A DNA stretch of 64,000 bases. Origin: Agelas oroides (lineage: Eukaryota > Porifera > Demospongiae > Agelasida > Agelasidae). Of the stretch, positions 11,619-24,022 are shown one piece after another (the first letter of the stretch is position 1; each line of letters opens with the position of its first letter). The notes beneath the pieces were generated by a model, which ran no database searches, was not told the DNA's origin, and saw only the letters and a list, made by a program, of their open reading frames with translations. The stretch spans positions 6,228,636 through 6,292,635 of the forward strand of contig OX422183.1 in NCBI GenBank assembly GCA_949130485.1. Reading direction: 5' to 3'. The position numbers and the translations under genes were made by a program.

Positions 11619-13504
11619 CTGGATTATATGTGGTGTGTTAGTGGGAATAGCAGAAACACAGTGGTAACACTATGATACTAGAAATAAGAACACGGAGTGA
11701 TACTCATACTCCTAGGCAAGGAACACAAAGTTGAGTATAATCATTCTCAATGCTAAGAGACCACCACAATCCTGTACACAATGCATTTCTATGCTTCCCC
11801 CAAAACTTAGCATGGAAGCACAACTTGAGAGCAACAAATGTTACCTTGGTAACTTGGTGGACTGTTAGTTGGTGGGTGTCCATAAAGACAAACATGCTGA
11901 GGTGGGTATTGGTGTCCTGGTGGAGGGTAGCCAGGATATGTTCGTTGATGGTATGTTGGTTGATGAGTAAGACCAACAGGAAGCTGGTTGTAGTTTTCAG
12001 GGCGGTGGTATGAATGTGGTTGGACATGCCCTACTGATGAATGGATAGAGGGTGCATCATATACAGCTCTCATATACACTGTGTAAGTGTACAGTCATGT
12101 AGCAAAATGAAGCCTTCACTTAGTAGTTGCACAATGCATTTCTATGCTTCCCCCAAAACTTAGCATGGAAGCACAACTGTACAGTATAACAAATGTTACC
12201 TTGATAACTTGGTTGTTGTACTTGAGCTCCAGTGTACTGGTATGGTGGGAAGCTGGTATGATGTGGACTGCTAGTTGGTGGGAGCTGGGTAGGTGCTGCG
12301 TGTCCATAGTGATAAACATGCGGAGGTGGGTATCGGTGCCCTGGTAGAGGGCAGCCAGGGTGTGATGGTTGATGGTATGTTGGTTGATGGGTAGGACCAA
12401 CAGGAAGCTGGTTGTAGTTTTCAGGGCGGTGGTATGAATGTGGTAGGACATGCCCTACTGATGAATGGATAGAGAGTGCATCATATACAGCTCTCATATA
12501 TACACTCTGTAAGTGTACAGTCATGTAGCAAAATGAAGCCTTCACTTACTAATAGTTGAGAGTGCTGAGTTTGTGCACCACCTTCTGGATAGGGCACCTG
12601 TTATACCTCTATACGTTCTAGTAAAGTTCAGTACTAATCTAGACAGAAGATTGTGCTATATACAGACAATGGTAAAGCTTTTAAAGAATTACTGTCATAG
12701 TGGGAAACACTACCTCTGGTTGTTCTGGAAGTATTGTCAACTGAAGCAGCTATTTCACGGGCATGGTCACTACCTCTTGTAGTTCCCTTGTTTTCCTACA
12801 GGAATAAATTAAGGCACTTTCCATATACCGGTATGGAGTATGCTATATAGCATACTTGAATCACTGTTAAGTGACACAAACTAACATACTTCCCAATATT
12901 CAAACCTAATATCTTGCAAGTAAAGGTAATTCAGCTATTATGGAACTGGTGATCATATGCAAATTCACATTAAGTTATAAGGAATTATAACATTGCATGA
13001 TTAATTTACCTCAGCACGTCCTGTGCAGAAAGTAACTTAACATGCTCCTTGCATAATAAAATACTTTACCACAAAAAATTTCTTAAGCAATGGTCATTGA
13101 CTTACTGCAATGGAATTTGTTCTAGAGGGTGAAAGAAACTCTCGATAATAGAGTCTGTGAAAAACATAAAGGTGACACGAAATATTAGATCCGGCTCACA
13201 TCTTGCATTTCGAACTTGTTAGGCTCTATATCTTGTAATGCAAGCGGTACCTGTCTGATGTTTCTGTCAATCCAATGCACTTGAGATGGTGTACCAGGAG
13301 GGAGTGAGCTTCTACTGCATTCTCTATCTCAGAACGCCAACGACAAAGTAGTGTTAATGAGGGATTCACATCATCTTGTACTGACTGTAGCTGGGGAACC
13401 ATTTCCAGTTCATCTGCTAGTTCTTTTAGTTTCACATCTCTCTGGATAGCTCGAGCTACTTCTTGCAACTCTGTGTCACTGAGGTCACCCTTCTGTGCAA
13501 GACG
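11272..13504 (-). CDS. Death-domain protein, 3' part (four exons visible)
   Basis: Exons on the minus strand: 13504-13251, 12504-12200, 12078-11845 and 11618-11272 (TAA at 11274-11272). Phases join without break (2/1, 1/2, 1/2) and all introns are GT-AG. The first exon encodes a helical death-domain-like fold (DLSDTELQEVARAIQRDVKL, LCRWRSEIE). The two middle exons are tandem duplicates rich in Pro, Tyr and His (YHRPENYNQLPVG). The last encodes a second death-like region (INTEILQEWLNGRGKKPVTW, LVEVLRDIELSTLAGDIEAV) and a basic C-terminus. Death domains are adaptor modules of apoptotic and innate-immune signalling in the cytoplasm. The 5' exons are not identified, so the name and full architecture remain open. 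Confidence 0.65.
11845..12078 (-). CDS. Exon: Pro/Tyr/His-rich linker, copy 2
   Basis: Near duplicate of the neighbouring exon (VYMRAVYDAPSIHSSVGH ... PPSYQ), with the same donor phase. The downstream intron start (gtaacatttgtt) and the gggggaagcatagaaatgca stretch are duplicated too. The duplicated block is thus exon plus flanking intron. Confidence 0.6.
12200..12504 (-). CDS. Exon: Pro/Tyr/His-rich linker, copy 1
   Basis: Encodes VYMRAVYDALSIHSSVGH onward, a low-complexity stretch rich in Pro, Tyr, His and Gln, ending PSYQ plus one base at the donor gtaac. It is about 70 bases longer than copy 2 because of an additional Pro/Thr/Ser segment. Confidence 0.6.
13251..13504 (-). CDS. Exon: first death domain
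   Basis: The acceptor (tttctgtag) precedes 13504 and the donor is CAG then gtaccg at 13250. It encodes about 84 residues beginning RLAQKGDLSD and ending IGLTETSD, with the alternating helices and the central LLCRW motif expected of a death domain. Confidence 0.65.
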
Positions 13505-13799
13505 CTACAGAAATGAAATACGTGTGATGGGTATCTCCCTGTAATGTATTTAGTCTGAGGGATGTACCAAATACAATGACTACTGAAATTGGAATGCTAT
13601 CAAAACATCATCATACTCATACTTATGCACTGCTGATGTATCACAATAGCAGTGATATGTAATAATGCCTATAACATCTACACAAACAACAAACCTCCGG
13701 AATACTAGGTATTTTCAGCCAGTACTTTACGTGTAGAGCCCCTTTATCAAAACATCTTCCTACACCACTGCGACACGACGTTAACACCACACATTTTGT
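13505..13799. other. No recognised feature between the death-domain exon and the DDX10-like copy
   Basis: About 300 bp upstream of the first visible death-domain exon. It presumably belongs to that gene's intron or 5' region; no further exon is recognised. Confidence 0.3.
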
Positions 13800-14730
13800 T
13801 CCTTCAAAAGTGTGTGGAGGTGATAAATGACTGTTGAGGGTCAACAGCTCCACTCTGGTATATCACTCATGGCTCTCTACCGGAGAAAAACAGATGGGAA
13901 GCTACAATGACTTTTTTCTTCTTTTTTTTTTTTTTTCAAAAAGAGGCTGCTGTTTTGCTTTGTACACAGACATTGCAGCCCAAGGGTTGGATTTCCCTAC
14001 CATCCACCGGGTGGTACAACTAAACTGAGCTCAAGATGCCAATACCTACATTACTTGAGCTGGAAGTTGGAGAGAGATGTTTTGTACCCAAGATTCAGAA
14101 ATGATACACTTGGCTCAGTGTAGTTTCATTTCATCTATTCAATTTTATCTGCCATCAAATTCAAGATCTTTGGTGTACATCAGCTCTCAACAACCAAGTA
14201 TGCCAACTCATGAGGAAGGAAACAAGCAGGTGTGTCTTTAGCCAGTGAGGTGAGCAATGAAAGCAGATATGGAATGGCCCATCATAGTTGTAAATTCACC
14301 TAGTATCATTATTATTTAAAACATGCCAACACAACTATATAAAGTAGTAAAATTAAGTAATACTGAACTCAGCAACAGTACAACCATCTGCTACACTGTA
14401 TACACCACGTCGACAGTTGCCCTCCAGATGAACTCGACACAGGAGGTAGATGTACTGCCAGTGAAAAGAGTAACCCACTCTGAACAACTTGCGGAGGAAG
14501 TGAGAGTCATGTAGGTATGCAAGTCAACTGTGTGCACCGACACTACTAACATGAGTTGCACTTGCAAGTGAATAAACACATCACATTTGATGAAGAGGTG
14601 ACCTATGCCCTGCAGAAAGATATGTTGTACCCAGATTTTGAAAAAAGGTTGAAGTAGGGTCAATGTTTCAAAAAGTCCACCAAAACTAACAACATACATT
14701 GTACTTACAAGAAAGTACTACACAAGATAA
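13800..14730 (+). pseudogene. DDX10-like helicase fragment, copy 1 (left of array)
   Basis: After the poly-T tract at 13913-13937 the frame gives GCCFALYTDIAAQGLDFPTI and DANTYI, which are helicase motif V and the start of motif VI of the DDX10/Dbp4 branch of DEAD-box helicases. Stops and lost bases follow. The right part (14560-14640, INTFDEE-like) resembles the coding traces at 27040-27110 and 27315-27480. The 12.3-kb TTAA array starts at 14735 and separates it from its probable continuation at 27040. Confidence 0.65.
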
Positions 14731-14734
14731 TTAA

Positions 14735-14993
14735 GGTGGCACGGTACCCTGTATTTTCAAGGTCAACAAACCTGGAATCCAAGTTGATAGTCTTCTTTGT
14801 CTTGTTAAAATTTTAGCGCACAGTCCGTTTTGGGAGTTTCAAACCGTTCACGGTCCGTAAAATTGGGGATTTTCCCCATTTCCTGTCGGCATTGCCATCC
14901 AATAATCAGTTTATAATTAAGTTAGTTAAGATGTGGCCTGGCGGCACCCTTCATGTGGTGCTCGGAACTTTGAAGATAAGCTTAGATCGACTT

Positions 14994-15029
<36 letters not shown>

Positions 15030-15755
15030 GGAGTTTAGTAGAGTGCTGTAGTGTCAGTAGCTGTGAGTAGTGCGTGATGCCTGCTTGTGAAAGCAAGCTT
15101 GTGTCTAGAAGCAGCAGAAAGGCCACAGTGGCCAAGACTGTATTTGTTGAGTAGGCCCGGGTCTCGCGGCCGTATGCCTAGTCTAGTTGGTGACCGTGGC
15201 CAGGTGCTTCGAGTGCTGGGCTGGGCTTTAACTAGAATACGCAATTTATCGTTTGTGCTACAGTCTGACAGACAAGGGAGCTGAACGGTGGCTGTGTGTG
15301 GAACAGAGCCGTGAGTTGTTTAGCGACATAAGGGGGAGAGGTGGGGCTAGTAATGCTTGCTTCCACTCGTGAATGAGCCCCTCCCGTAGACAAGCTGTGA
15401 ATTTTTCGAAATGTGCATTCATTTTGGTGCAGTCAAAGTTGTCCATTCCAAGAGTAGTGACAAACATGAGTCTAGCCTGACTTTGAGAGTAGCTTTGAAC
15501 AAAAGCTGGCATAGATTGATTTGAGATACATTGGTGGTTGGGACGCTACCTACAGTGAGCATGTAGATGTGTCCATCGAGTGGCAATTTTGGGTTCATGA
15601 ATATATTAATGAGCTACTAAAACCCTTTTTAAAATTAGGCAAAGCAAGATTGCCCTAAACCAAACCCTAACCCTGAAACTAGGAGTAACCCTGGTCCTGA
15701 CTGTAACCCAAGTTTATGTTTTCATTAACCTCCGCCGAGGGACGACCGTGCCACC
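14735..15755 (+). mobile_element. Unit A1, non-autonomous TTAA transposon
   Basis: It starts ggtggcacggtaccctg and ends gacgaccgtgccacc, giving 11-bp perfect terminal inverted repeats (ggtggcacggt), with TTAA at both ends. The left module (about 260 bp) is followed by a poly-A run and a right module of about 740 bp that includes degenerate ccctaa repeats. No transposase is encoded. TTAA duplications are characteristic of the piggyBac and Kolobok superfamilies; the superfamily cannot be told from the ends alone. Confidence 0.85.
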
Positions 15756-15759
15756 TTAA

Positions 15760-16449
15760 AACCCTAAGCCTAGCCCTAGCCCTAACCCTAGTTTGCCTTA
15801 ACCCTAAAATCCCTAACCCTAATCTCATTAACCCGAACCCCCCTAACCCTAATTGAGCCTATGAATCTAATTAAAGCCCGACAGAGCTCTACAATCTGGG
15901 GTGTTTCTGTCCACCTCATGAATATTAATGAGTTGGCTTTAACTAGACCTCAGCATTACCCATGAACAACCCTGGGTTCAGTCAACTGTCCAATGGGAGG
16001 GTTAGAGTATGTTGACTCTCATGAACCTCATTATTGAACTTCTGTTGAAGCATTGGCAGCTTGGCTTGGGGTTGAAAGGAATGGGTAAATGATGTTGAAT
16101 ATTCATGATATGACCTAAGCCTTTCGTGGACCCAAACCCGAACAGAACAGGGCTATGAATCTCATTAACCCTCTGTGGATACTTGTGGATGTTGTTAATG
16201 TCCGAATTGAGATCAATGAATCTCATTAAAGGCGTGTAATTCCGGGTGGAAGTCAGGCAATCTCTCTCCTCATGCATATTAATAGGTTGAATTTAGCTAG
16301 CTCTGTGTGGCACCCCTAGGCAACATTCCGTTCATTGGTCCTCAAGAATATGATTAGTGGTGTCGTGTTTGTTCTGTGGTAGCACTGGATTGGGTTGACT
16401 TGACAAATGTGACATGTTGAATATTCATAGTTCAGTTATGTGCAGCATC
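15760..16449 (+). repeat. Unit B1 (690 bp, telomere-like left end)
   Basis: It begins aaccctaagcctagcccta, with about 100 bp of degenerate ccctaa/ccctag repeats, and ends gttatgtgcagcatc. There are no inverted repeats at the ends. The interior has several variants of tgaat-n-attaa. Each B unit in this array is flanked by TTAA. Confidence 0.85.
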
Positions 16450-16453
16450 TTAA

Positions 16454-16709
16454 GGTGGCACGGTACCCTGTATTTTCAAGGTCAACAAACCTGGAATCCA
16501 AGTTGATAGTCTTCTTTGTCTTGTTAAAATTTTAGCGCACAGTCCGTTTTGGGAGTTTCAAACCGTTCACGGTCCGTAAAATTGGGGATTTTCCCCATTT
16601 CCTGTCGGCATTGCCATCCAATAATCAGTTTATAATTAAGTTAGTTAAGATGTGGCCTGGCGGCACCCTTCATGTGGTGCTCGGAACTTTGAAGATAAGC
16701 TTAGATCGA

Positions 16710-16744
<35 letters not shown>

Positions 16745-17474
16745 AGAAGGAGTTTAGTAGAGTGCTGTAGTGTCAGTAGCTGTGAGTAGTGCGTGATGCC
16801 TGCTTGTGAAAGCAAGCTTGTGTCTAGAAGCAGCAGAAAGGCCACAGTGGCCAAGACTGTATTTGTTGAGTAGGCCCGGGTCTCGCGGCCGTATGCCTAG
16901 TCTAGTTGGTGACCGTGGCCAGGTGCTTCGAGTGCTGGGCTGGGCTTTAACTAGAATACGCAATTTATCGTTTGTGCTACAGTCTGACAGACAAGGGAGC
17001 TGAACGGTGGCTGTGTGTGGAACAGAGCCGTGAGTTGTTTAGCGACATAAGGGGGAGAGGTAGGGCTAGTAATGCTTGCTTCCACTCGTGAATGAGCCCC
17101 TCCCGTAGACAAGCTGTGAATTTTTCGAAATGTGCATTCATTTTGGTGCAGTCAAAGTTGTCCATTCCAAGAGTAGTGACAAACATGAGTCTAGCCTGAC
17201 TTTGAGAGTAGCTTTGAACAAAAGCTGGCATAGATTGATTTGAGATACATTGGTGGTTGGGACGCTACCTACAGTGAGCATGTAGATGTGTCCATCGAGT
17301 GGCAATTTTGGGTTCATGAATATATTAATGAGCTACTAAAACCCTTTTTAAAATTAGGCAAAGCAAGATTGCCCTAAACCAAACCCTAACCCTGAAACTA
17401 GGAGTAACCCTGGTCCTGACTGTAACCCAAGTTTATGTTTTCATTAACCTCCGCCGAGGGACGACCGTGCCACC
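16454..17474 (+). mobile_element. Unit A2
   Basis: Full-length A copy (1021 bp) inserted at the TTAA between two B units; nearly identical to A1 except in the poly-A tract. Confidence 0.85.
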
Positions 17475-17478
17475 TTAA

Positions 17479-18862
17479 AACCCTAAGCCTAGCCCTAGCC
17501 CTAACCCTAGTTTGCCTTAACCCTAAAATCCCTAACCCTAATCTCATTAACCCGAACCCCCCTAACCCTAATTGAGCCTATGAATCTAATTAAAGCCCGA
17601 CAGAGCTCTACAATCTGGGGTGTTTCTGTCCACCTCATGAATATTAATGAGTTGGCTTTAACTAGACCTCAGCATTACCCATGAACAACCCTGGGTTCAG
17701 TCAACTGTCCAATGGGAGGGTTAGAGTATGTTGACTCTCATGAACCTCATTATTGAACTTCTGTTGAAGCATTGGCAGCTTGGCTTGGGGTTGAAAGGAA
17801 TGGGTAAATGATGTTGAATATTCATGATATGACCTAAGCCTTTCGTGGACCCAAACCCGAACAGAACAGGGCTATGAATCTCATTAACCCTCTGTGGATA
17901 CTTGTGGATGTTGTTAATGTCCGAATTGAGATCAATGAATCTCATTAAAGGCGTGTAATTCCGGGTGGAAGTCAGGCAATCTCTCTCCTCATGCATATTA
18001 ATAGGTTGAATTTAGCTAGCTCTGTGTGGCACCCCTAGGCAACATTCCGTTCATTGGTCCTCAAGAATATGATTAGTGGTGTCGTGTTTGTTCTGTGGTA
18101 GCACTGGATTGGGTTGACTTGACAAATGTGACATGTTGAATATTCATAGTTCAGTTATGTGCAGCATCTTAAAACCCTAAGCCTAGCCCTAGCCCTAACC
18201 CTAGTTTGCCTTAACCCTAAAATCCCTAACCCTAATCTCATTAACCCGAACCCCCCTAACCCTAATTGAGCCTATGAATCTAATTAAAGCCCGACAGAGC
18301 TCTACAATCTGGGGTGTTTCTGTCCACCTCATGAATATTAATGAGTTGGCTTTAACTAGACCTCAGCATTACCCATGAACAACCCTGGGTTCAGTCAACT
18401 GTCCAATGGGAGGGTTAGAGTATGTTGACTCTCATGAACCTCATTATTGAACTTCTGTTGAAGCATTGGCAGCTTGGCTTGGGGTTGAAAGGAATGGGTA
18501 AATGATGTTGAATATTCATGATATGACCTAAGCCTTTCGTGGACCCAAACCCGAACAGAACAGGGCTATGAATCTCATTAACCCTCTGTGGATACTTGTG
18601 GATGTTGTTAATGTCCGAATTGAGATCAATGAATCTCATTAAAGGCGTGTAATTCCGGGTGGAAGTCAGGCAATCTCTCTCCTCATGCATATTAATAGGT
18701 TGAATTTAGCTAGCTCTGTGTGGCACCCCTAGGCAACATTCCGTTCATTGGTCCTCAAGAATATGATTAGTGGTGTCGTGTTTGTTCTGTGGTAGCACTG
18801 GATTGGGTTGACTTGACAAATGTGACATGTTGAATATTCATAGTTCAGTTATGTGCAGCATC
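17479..18862 (+). repeat. Units B2 and B3, direct tandem
   Basis: Two 690-bp B units (17479-18168 and 18173-18862) joined by a single TTAA at 18169-18172. This junction is the uninserted form of the A target site. Confidence 0.85.
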
Positions 18863-18866
18863 TTAA

Positions 18867-19122
18867 GGTGGCACGGTACCCTGTATTTTCAAGGTCAACA
18901 AACCTGGAATCCAAGTTGATAGTCTTCTTTGTCTTGTTAAAATTTTAGCGCACAGTCCGTTTTGGGAGTTTCAAACCGTTCACGGTCCGTAAAATTGGGG
19001 ATTTTCCCCATTTCCTGTCGGCATTGCCATCCAATAATCAGTTTATAATTAAGTTAGTTAAGATGTGGCCTGGCGGCACCCTTCATGTGGTGCTCGGAAC
19101 TTTGAAGATAAGCTTAGATCGA

Positions 19123-19160
<38 letters not shown>

Positions 19161-19886
19161 GGAGTTTAGTAGAGTGCTGTAGTGTCAGTAGCTGTGAGTA
19201 GTGCGTGATGCCTGCTTGTGAAAGCAAGCTTGTGTCTAGAAGCAGCAGAAAGGCCACAGTGGCCAAGACTGTATTTGTTGAGTAGGCCCGGGTCTCGCGG
19301 CCGTATGCCTAGTCTAGTTGGTGACCGTGGCCAGGTGCTTCGAGTGCTGGGCTGGGCTTTAACTAGAATACGCAATTTATCGTTTGTGCTACAGTCTGAC
19401 AGACAAGGGAGCTGAACGGTGGCTGTGTGTGGAACAGAGCCGTGAGTTGTTTAGCGACATAAGGGGGAGAGGTGGGGCTAGTAATGCTTGCTTCCACTCG
19501 TGAATGAGCCCCTCCCGTAGACAAGCTGTGAATTTTTCGAAATGTGCATTCATTTTGGTGCAGTCAAAGTTGTCCATTCCAAGAGTAGTGACAAACATGA
19601 GTCTAGCCTGACTTTGAGAGTAGCTTTGAACAAAAGCTGGCATAGATTGATTTGAGATACATTGGTGGTTGGGACGCTACCTACAGTGAGCATGTAGATG
19701 TGTCCATCGAGTGGCAATTTTGGGTTCATGAATATATTAATGAGCTACTAAAACCCTTTTTAAAATTAGGCAAAGCAAGATTGCCCTAAACCAAACCCTA
19801 ACCCTGAAACTAGGAGTAACCCTGGTCCTGACTGTAACCCAAGTTTATGTTTTCATTAACCTCCGCCGAGGGACGACCGTGCCACC
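18867..19886 (+). mobile_element. Unit A3
   Basis: Full-length A copy (1020 bp) between B3 and B4 with TTAA on each side. Confidence 0.85.
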
Positions 19887-19890
19887 TTAA

Positions 19891-21968
19891 AACCCTAAGC
19901 CTAGCCCTAGCCCTAACCCTAGTTTGCCTTAACCCTAAAATCCCTAACCCTAATCTCATTAACCCGAACCCCCCTAACCCTAATTGAGCCTATGAATCTA
20001 ATTAAAGCCCGACAGAGCTCTACAATCTGGGGTGTTTCTGTCCACCTCATGAATATTAATGAGTTGGCTTTAACTAGACCTCAGCATTACCCATGAACAA
20101 CCCTGGGTTCAGTCAACTGTCCAATGGGAGGGTTAGAGTATGTTGACTCTCATGAACCTCATTATTGAACTTCTGTTGAAGCATTGGCAGCTTGGCTTGG
20201 GGTTGAAAGGAATGGGTAAATGATGTTGAATATTCATGATATGACCTAAGCCTTTCGTGGACCCAAACCCGAACAGAACAGGGCTATGAATCTCATTAAC
20301 CCTCTGTGGATACTTGTGGATGTTGTTAATGTCCGAATTGAGATCAATGAATCTCATTAAAGGCGTGTAATTCCGGGTGGAAGTCAGGCAATCTCTCTCC
20401 TCATGCATATTAATAGGTTGAATTTAGCTAGCTCTGTGTGGCACCCCTAGGCAACATTCCGTTCATTGGTCCTCAAGAATATGATTAGTGGTGTCGTGTT
20501 TGTTCTGTGGTAGCACTGGATTGGGTTGACTTGACAAATGTGACATGTTGAATATTCATAGTTCAGTTATGTGCAGCATCTTAAAACCCTAAGCCTAGCC
20601 CTAGCCCTAACCCTAGTTTGCCTTAACCCTAAAATCCCTAACCCTAATCTCATTAACCCGAACCCCCCTAACCCTAATTGAGCCTATGAATCTAATTAAA
20701 GCCCGACAGAGCTCTACAATCTGGGGTGTTTCTGTCCACCTCATGAATATTAATGAGTTGGCTTTAACTAGACCTCAGCATTACCCATGAACAACCCTGG
20801 GTTCAGTCAACTGTCCAATGGGAGGGTTAGAGTATGTTGACTCTCATGAACCTCATTATTGAACTTCTGTTGAAGCATTGGCAGCTTGGCTTGGGGTTGA
20901 AAGGAATGGGTAAATGATGTTGAATATTCATGATATGACCTAAGCCTTTCGTGGACCCAAACCCGAACAGAACAGGGCTATGAATCTCATTAACCCTCTG
21001 TGGATACTTGTGGATGTTGTTAATGTCCGAATTGAGATCAATGAATCTCATTAAAGGCGTGTAATTCCGGGTGGAAGTCAGGCAATCTCTCTCCTCATGC
21101 ATATTAATAGGTTGAATTTAGCTAGCTCTGTGTGGCACCCCTAGGCAACATTCCGTTCATTGGTCCTCAAGAATATGATTAGTGGTGTCGTGTTTGTTCT
21201 GTGGTAGCACTGGATTGGGTTGACTTGACAAATGTGACATGTTGAATATTCATAGTTCAGTTATGTGCAGCATCTTAAAACCCTAAGCCTAGCCCTAGCC
21301 CTAACCCTAGTTTGCCTTAACCCTAAAATCCCTAACCCTAATCTCATTAACCCGAACCCCCCTAACCCTAATTGAGCCTATGAATCTAATTAAAGCCCGA
21401 CAGAGCTCTACAATCTGGGGTGTTTCTGTCCACCTCATGAATATTAATGAGTTGGCTTTAACTAGACCTCAGCATTACCCATGAACAACCCTGGGTTCAG
21501 TCAACTGTCCAATGGGAGGGTTAGAGTATGTTGACTCTCATGAACCTCATTATTGAACTTCTGTTGAAGCATTGGCAGCTTGGCTTGGGGTTGAAAGGAA
21601 TGGGTAAATGATGTTGAATATTCATGATATGACCTAAGCCTTTCGTGGACCCAAACCCGAACAGAACAGGGCTATGAATCTCATTAACCCTCTGTGGATA
21701 CTTGTGGATGTTGTTAATGTCCGAATTGAGATCAATGAATCTCATTAAAGGCGTGTAATTCCGGGTGGAAGTCAGGCAATCTCTCTCCTCATGCATATTA
21801 ATAGGTTGAATTTAGCTAGCTCTGTGTGGCACCCCTAGGCAACATTCCGTTCATTGGTCCTCAAGAATATGATTAGTGGTGTCGTGTTTGTTCTGTGGTA
21901 GCACTGGACTGGGTTGACTTGACAAATGTGACATGTTGAATATTCATAGTTCAGTTATGTGCAGCATC
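19891..21968 (+). repeat. Units B4, B5 and B6, direct tandem
   Basis: Three 690-bp units (19891-20580, 20585-21274, 21279-21968) with single TTAA joints. The copies look essentially identical; one visible change is at 21909 (ggactggg against ggattggg in other copies). Confidence 0.85.
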
Positions 21969-21972
21969 TTAA

Positions 21973-22698
21973 GGTGGCACGGTCGTCCCTCGGCAGAGGT
22001 TAACGAAAACATAAACTTGGGTTACAGTCAGGACCAGGGTTACTCCTAGTTTCAGGGTTAGGGTTTGGTTTAGGGCAATCTTGCTTTGCCTAATTTTAAA
22101 AAGGGTTTTAGTAGCTCATTAATATATTCATGAACCCAAAATTGCCACTCGATGGACGCATCTACACGCTCACTGTAGGTAGCGTCCCAACCACCAATGT
22201 ATCTCAAATCAATCTATGCCAGCTTTTGTTCAAAGCTACTCTCAAAGTCAGGCTAGACTCATGTTTGTCACTACTCTTGGAATGGACAACTTTGACTGCA
22301 CCAAAATGAATGCACATTTCGAAAAATTCACAGCTTGTCTACGGGAGGGGCTCATTCACGAGTGGAAGCAAGCATTACTAGCCCCACCTCTCCCCCTTAT
22401 GTCGCTAAACAACTCACGGCTCTGTTCCACACACAGCCACCGTTCAGCTCCCTTGTCTGTCAGACTGTAGCACAAACGATAAATTGCGTATTCTAGTTAA
22501 AGCCCAGCCCAGCACTCGAAGTACCTGGCCACGGTCACCAACTAGACTAGGCATACGGCCGCGAGACCTGGGCCTACTCAACAAATACAGTCTTGGCCAC
22601 TGTGGCCTTTCTGCTGCTTCTAGACACAAGCTTGCTTTCACAAGCAGGCATCATGCACTACTCACAGCTACTGACACTACAGCACTCTACTAAACTCC

Positions 22699-22736
<38 letters not shown>

Positions 22737-22992
22737 TCGATCTAAGCTTATCTTCAAAGTTCCGAGCACCACATGAAGGGTGCCGCCAGGCCACATCTTA
22801 ACTAACTTAATTATAAACTGATTATTGGATGGCAATGCCGACAGGAAATGGGGAAAATCCCCAATTTTATGGACCGTGAACGGTTTGAGACTCCCAAAAC
22901 GGACTGTGCGCTAAAATTTTAACAAGACAAAGAAGACTATCAACTTGGATTCCAGGTTTGTTGACCTTGAAAATACAGGGTACCGTGCCACC
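21973..22992 (-). mobile_element. Unit A4, inverted
   Basis: A copy in reverse orientation (starts ggtggcacggtcgtccctcg, ends gggtaccgtgccacc). It carries a few substitutions shared with A5, A7 or A8, so these form a subgroup distinct from A1-A3. Confidence 0.85.
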
Positions 22993-22996
22993 TTAA

Positions 22997-24018
22997 GGTG
23001 GCACGGTCGTCCCTCGGCGGAGGTTAACGAAAACATAAACTTGGGTTACAGTCAGGACCAGGGTTACTCCTAGTTTCAGGGTTAGGGTTTGGTTTAGGGC
23101 AATCTTGCTTTGCCTAATTTTAAAAAGGGTTTTAGTAGCTCATTAATATATTCATGAACCCAAAATTGCCACTCGATGGACGCATCTACACGCTCACTGT
23201 AGGTAGCGTCCCAACCACCAATGTATCTCAAATCAATCTATGCCAGCTTTTGTTCAAAGCTACTCTCAAAGTCAGGCTAGACTCATGTTTGTCACTACTC
23301 TTGGAATGGACAACTTTGACTGCACCAAAATGAATGCACATTTCGAAAAATTCACAGCTTGTCTACGGGAGGGGCTCATTCACGAGTGGAAGCAAGCATT
23401 ACTAGCCCCACCTCTCCCCCTTATGTCGCTAAACAACTCACGGCTCTGTTCCACACACAGCCACCGTTCAGCTCCCTTGTCTGTCAGACTGTAGCACAAA
23501 CGATAAATTGCGTATTCTAGTTAAAGCCCAGCCCAGCACTCGAAGCACCTGGCCACGGTCACCAACTAGACTAGGCATACGGCCGCGAGACCTGGGCCTA
23601 CTCAACAAATACAGTCTTGGCCACTGTGGCCTTTCTGCTGCTTCTAGACACAAGCTTGCTTTCACAAGCAGGCATCACGCACTACTCACAGCTACTGACA
23701 CTACAGCACTCTACTAAACTCCTTCTCTTTTTTTTGTTTTTTTTTGTTTTTTTTTTTTTAAGTCGATCTAAGCTTATCTTCAAAGTTCCGAGCACCACAT
23801 GAAGGGTGCCGCCAGGCCACATCTTAACTAACTTAATTATAAACTGATTATTGGATGGCAATGCCGACAGGAAATGGGGAAAATCCCCAATTTTACGGAC
23901 CGTGAACGGTTTGAGACTCCCAAAACGGACTGTGCGCTAAAATTTTAACAAGACAAAGAAGACTATCAACTTGGATTCCAGGTTTGTTGACCTTGAAAAT
24001 ACAGGGTACCGTGCCACC
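22997..24018 (-). mobile_element. Unit A5, inverted, head-to-tail with A4
   Basis: Second reverse-oriented A, separated from A4 by one TTAA (22993-22996). This is what insertion of one element into the flanking TTAA of another would leave. Its poly-T tract is interrupted by two G. Confidence 0.85.
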
Positions 24019-24022
24019 TTAA

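Noticed and set aside
13641..13853. Upstream exon of the death-domain gene
   Set aside because: The open stretch on the minus strand partly overlaps the region collinear with DDX10-like copies, and no death-fold or convincing splice pair was seen.
15160..15240. tRNA-derived SINE promoter in the A right module
   Set aside because: Box A- and box B-like words (tagtctagttgg, ggtgcttcgagtgc) are present, but their spacing is too short and the poly-A lies on the wrong side for a SINE in that orientation.
15002..15512. Conserved 84-, 69- and 65-residue ORFs in every A unit as genes
   Set aside because: They are conserved only because the copies are nearly identical, overlap on both strands and have no known domain. 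The diverged copy at 9215-9660 does not preserve all of them.
15760..22000. True telomere at the B units
   Set aside because: The ccctaa repeats are degenerate, short and embedded in a satellite with unique sequence on both sides; at most a relic of telomeric DNA.
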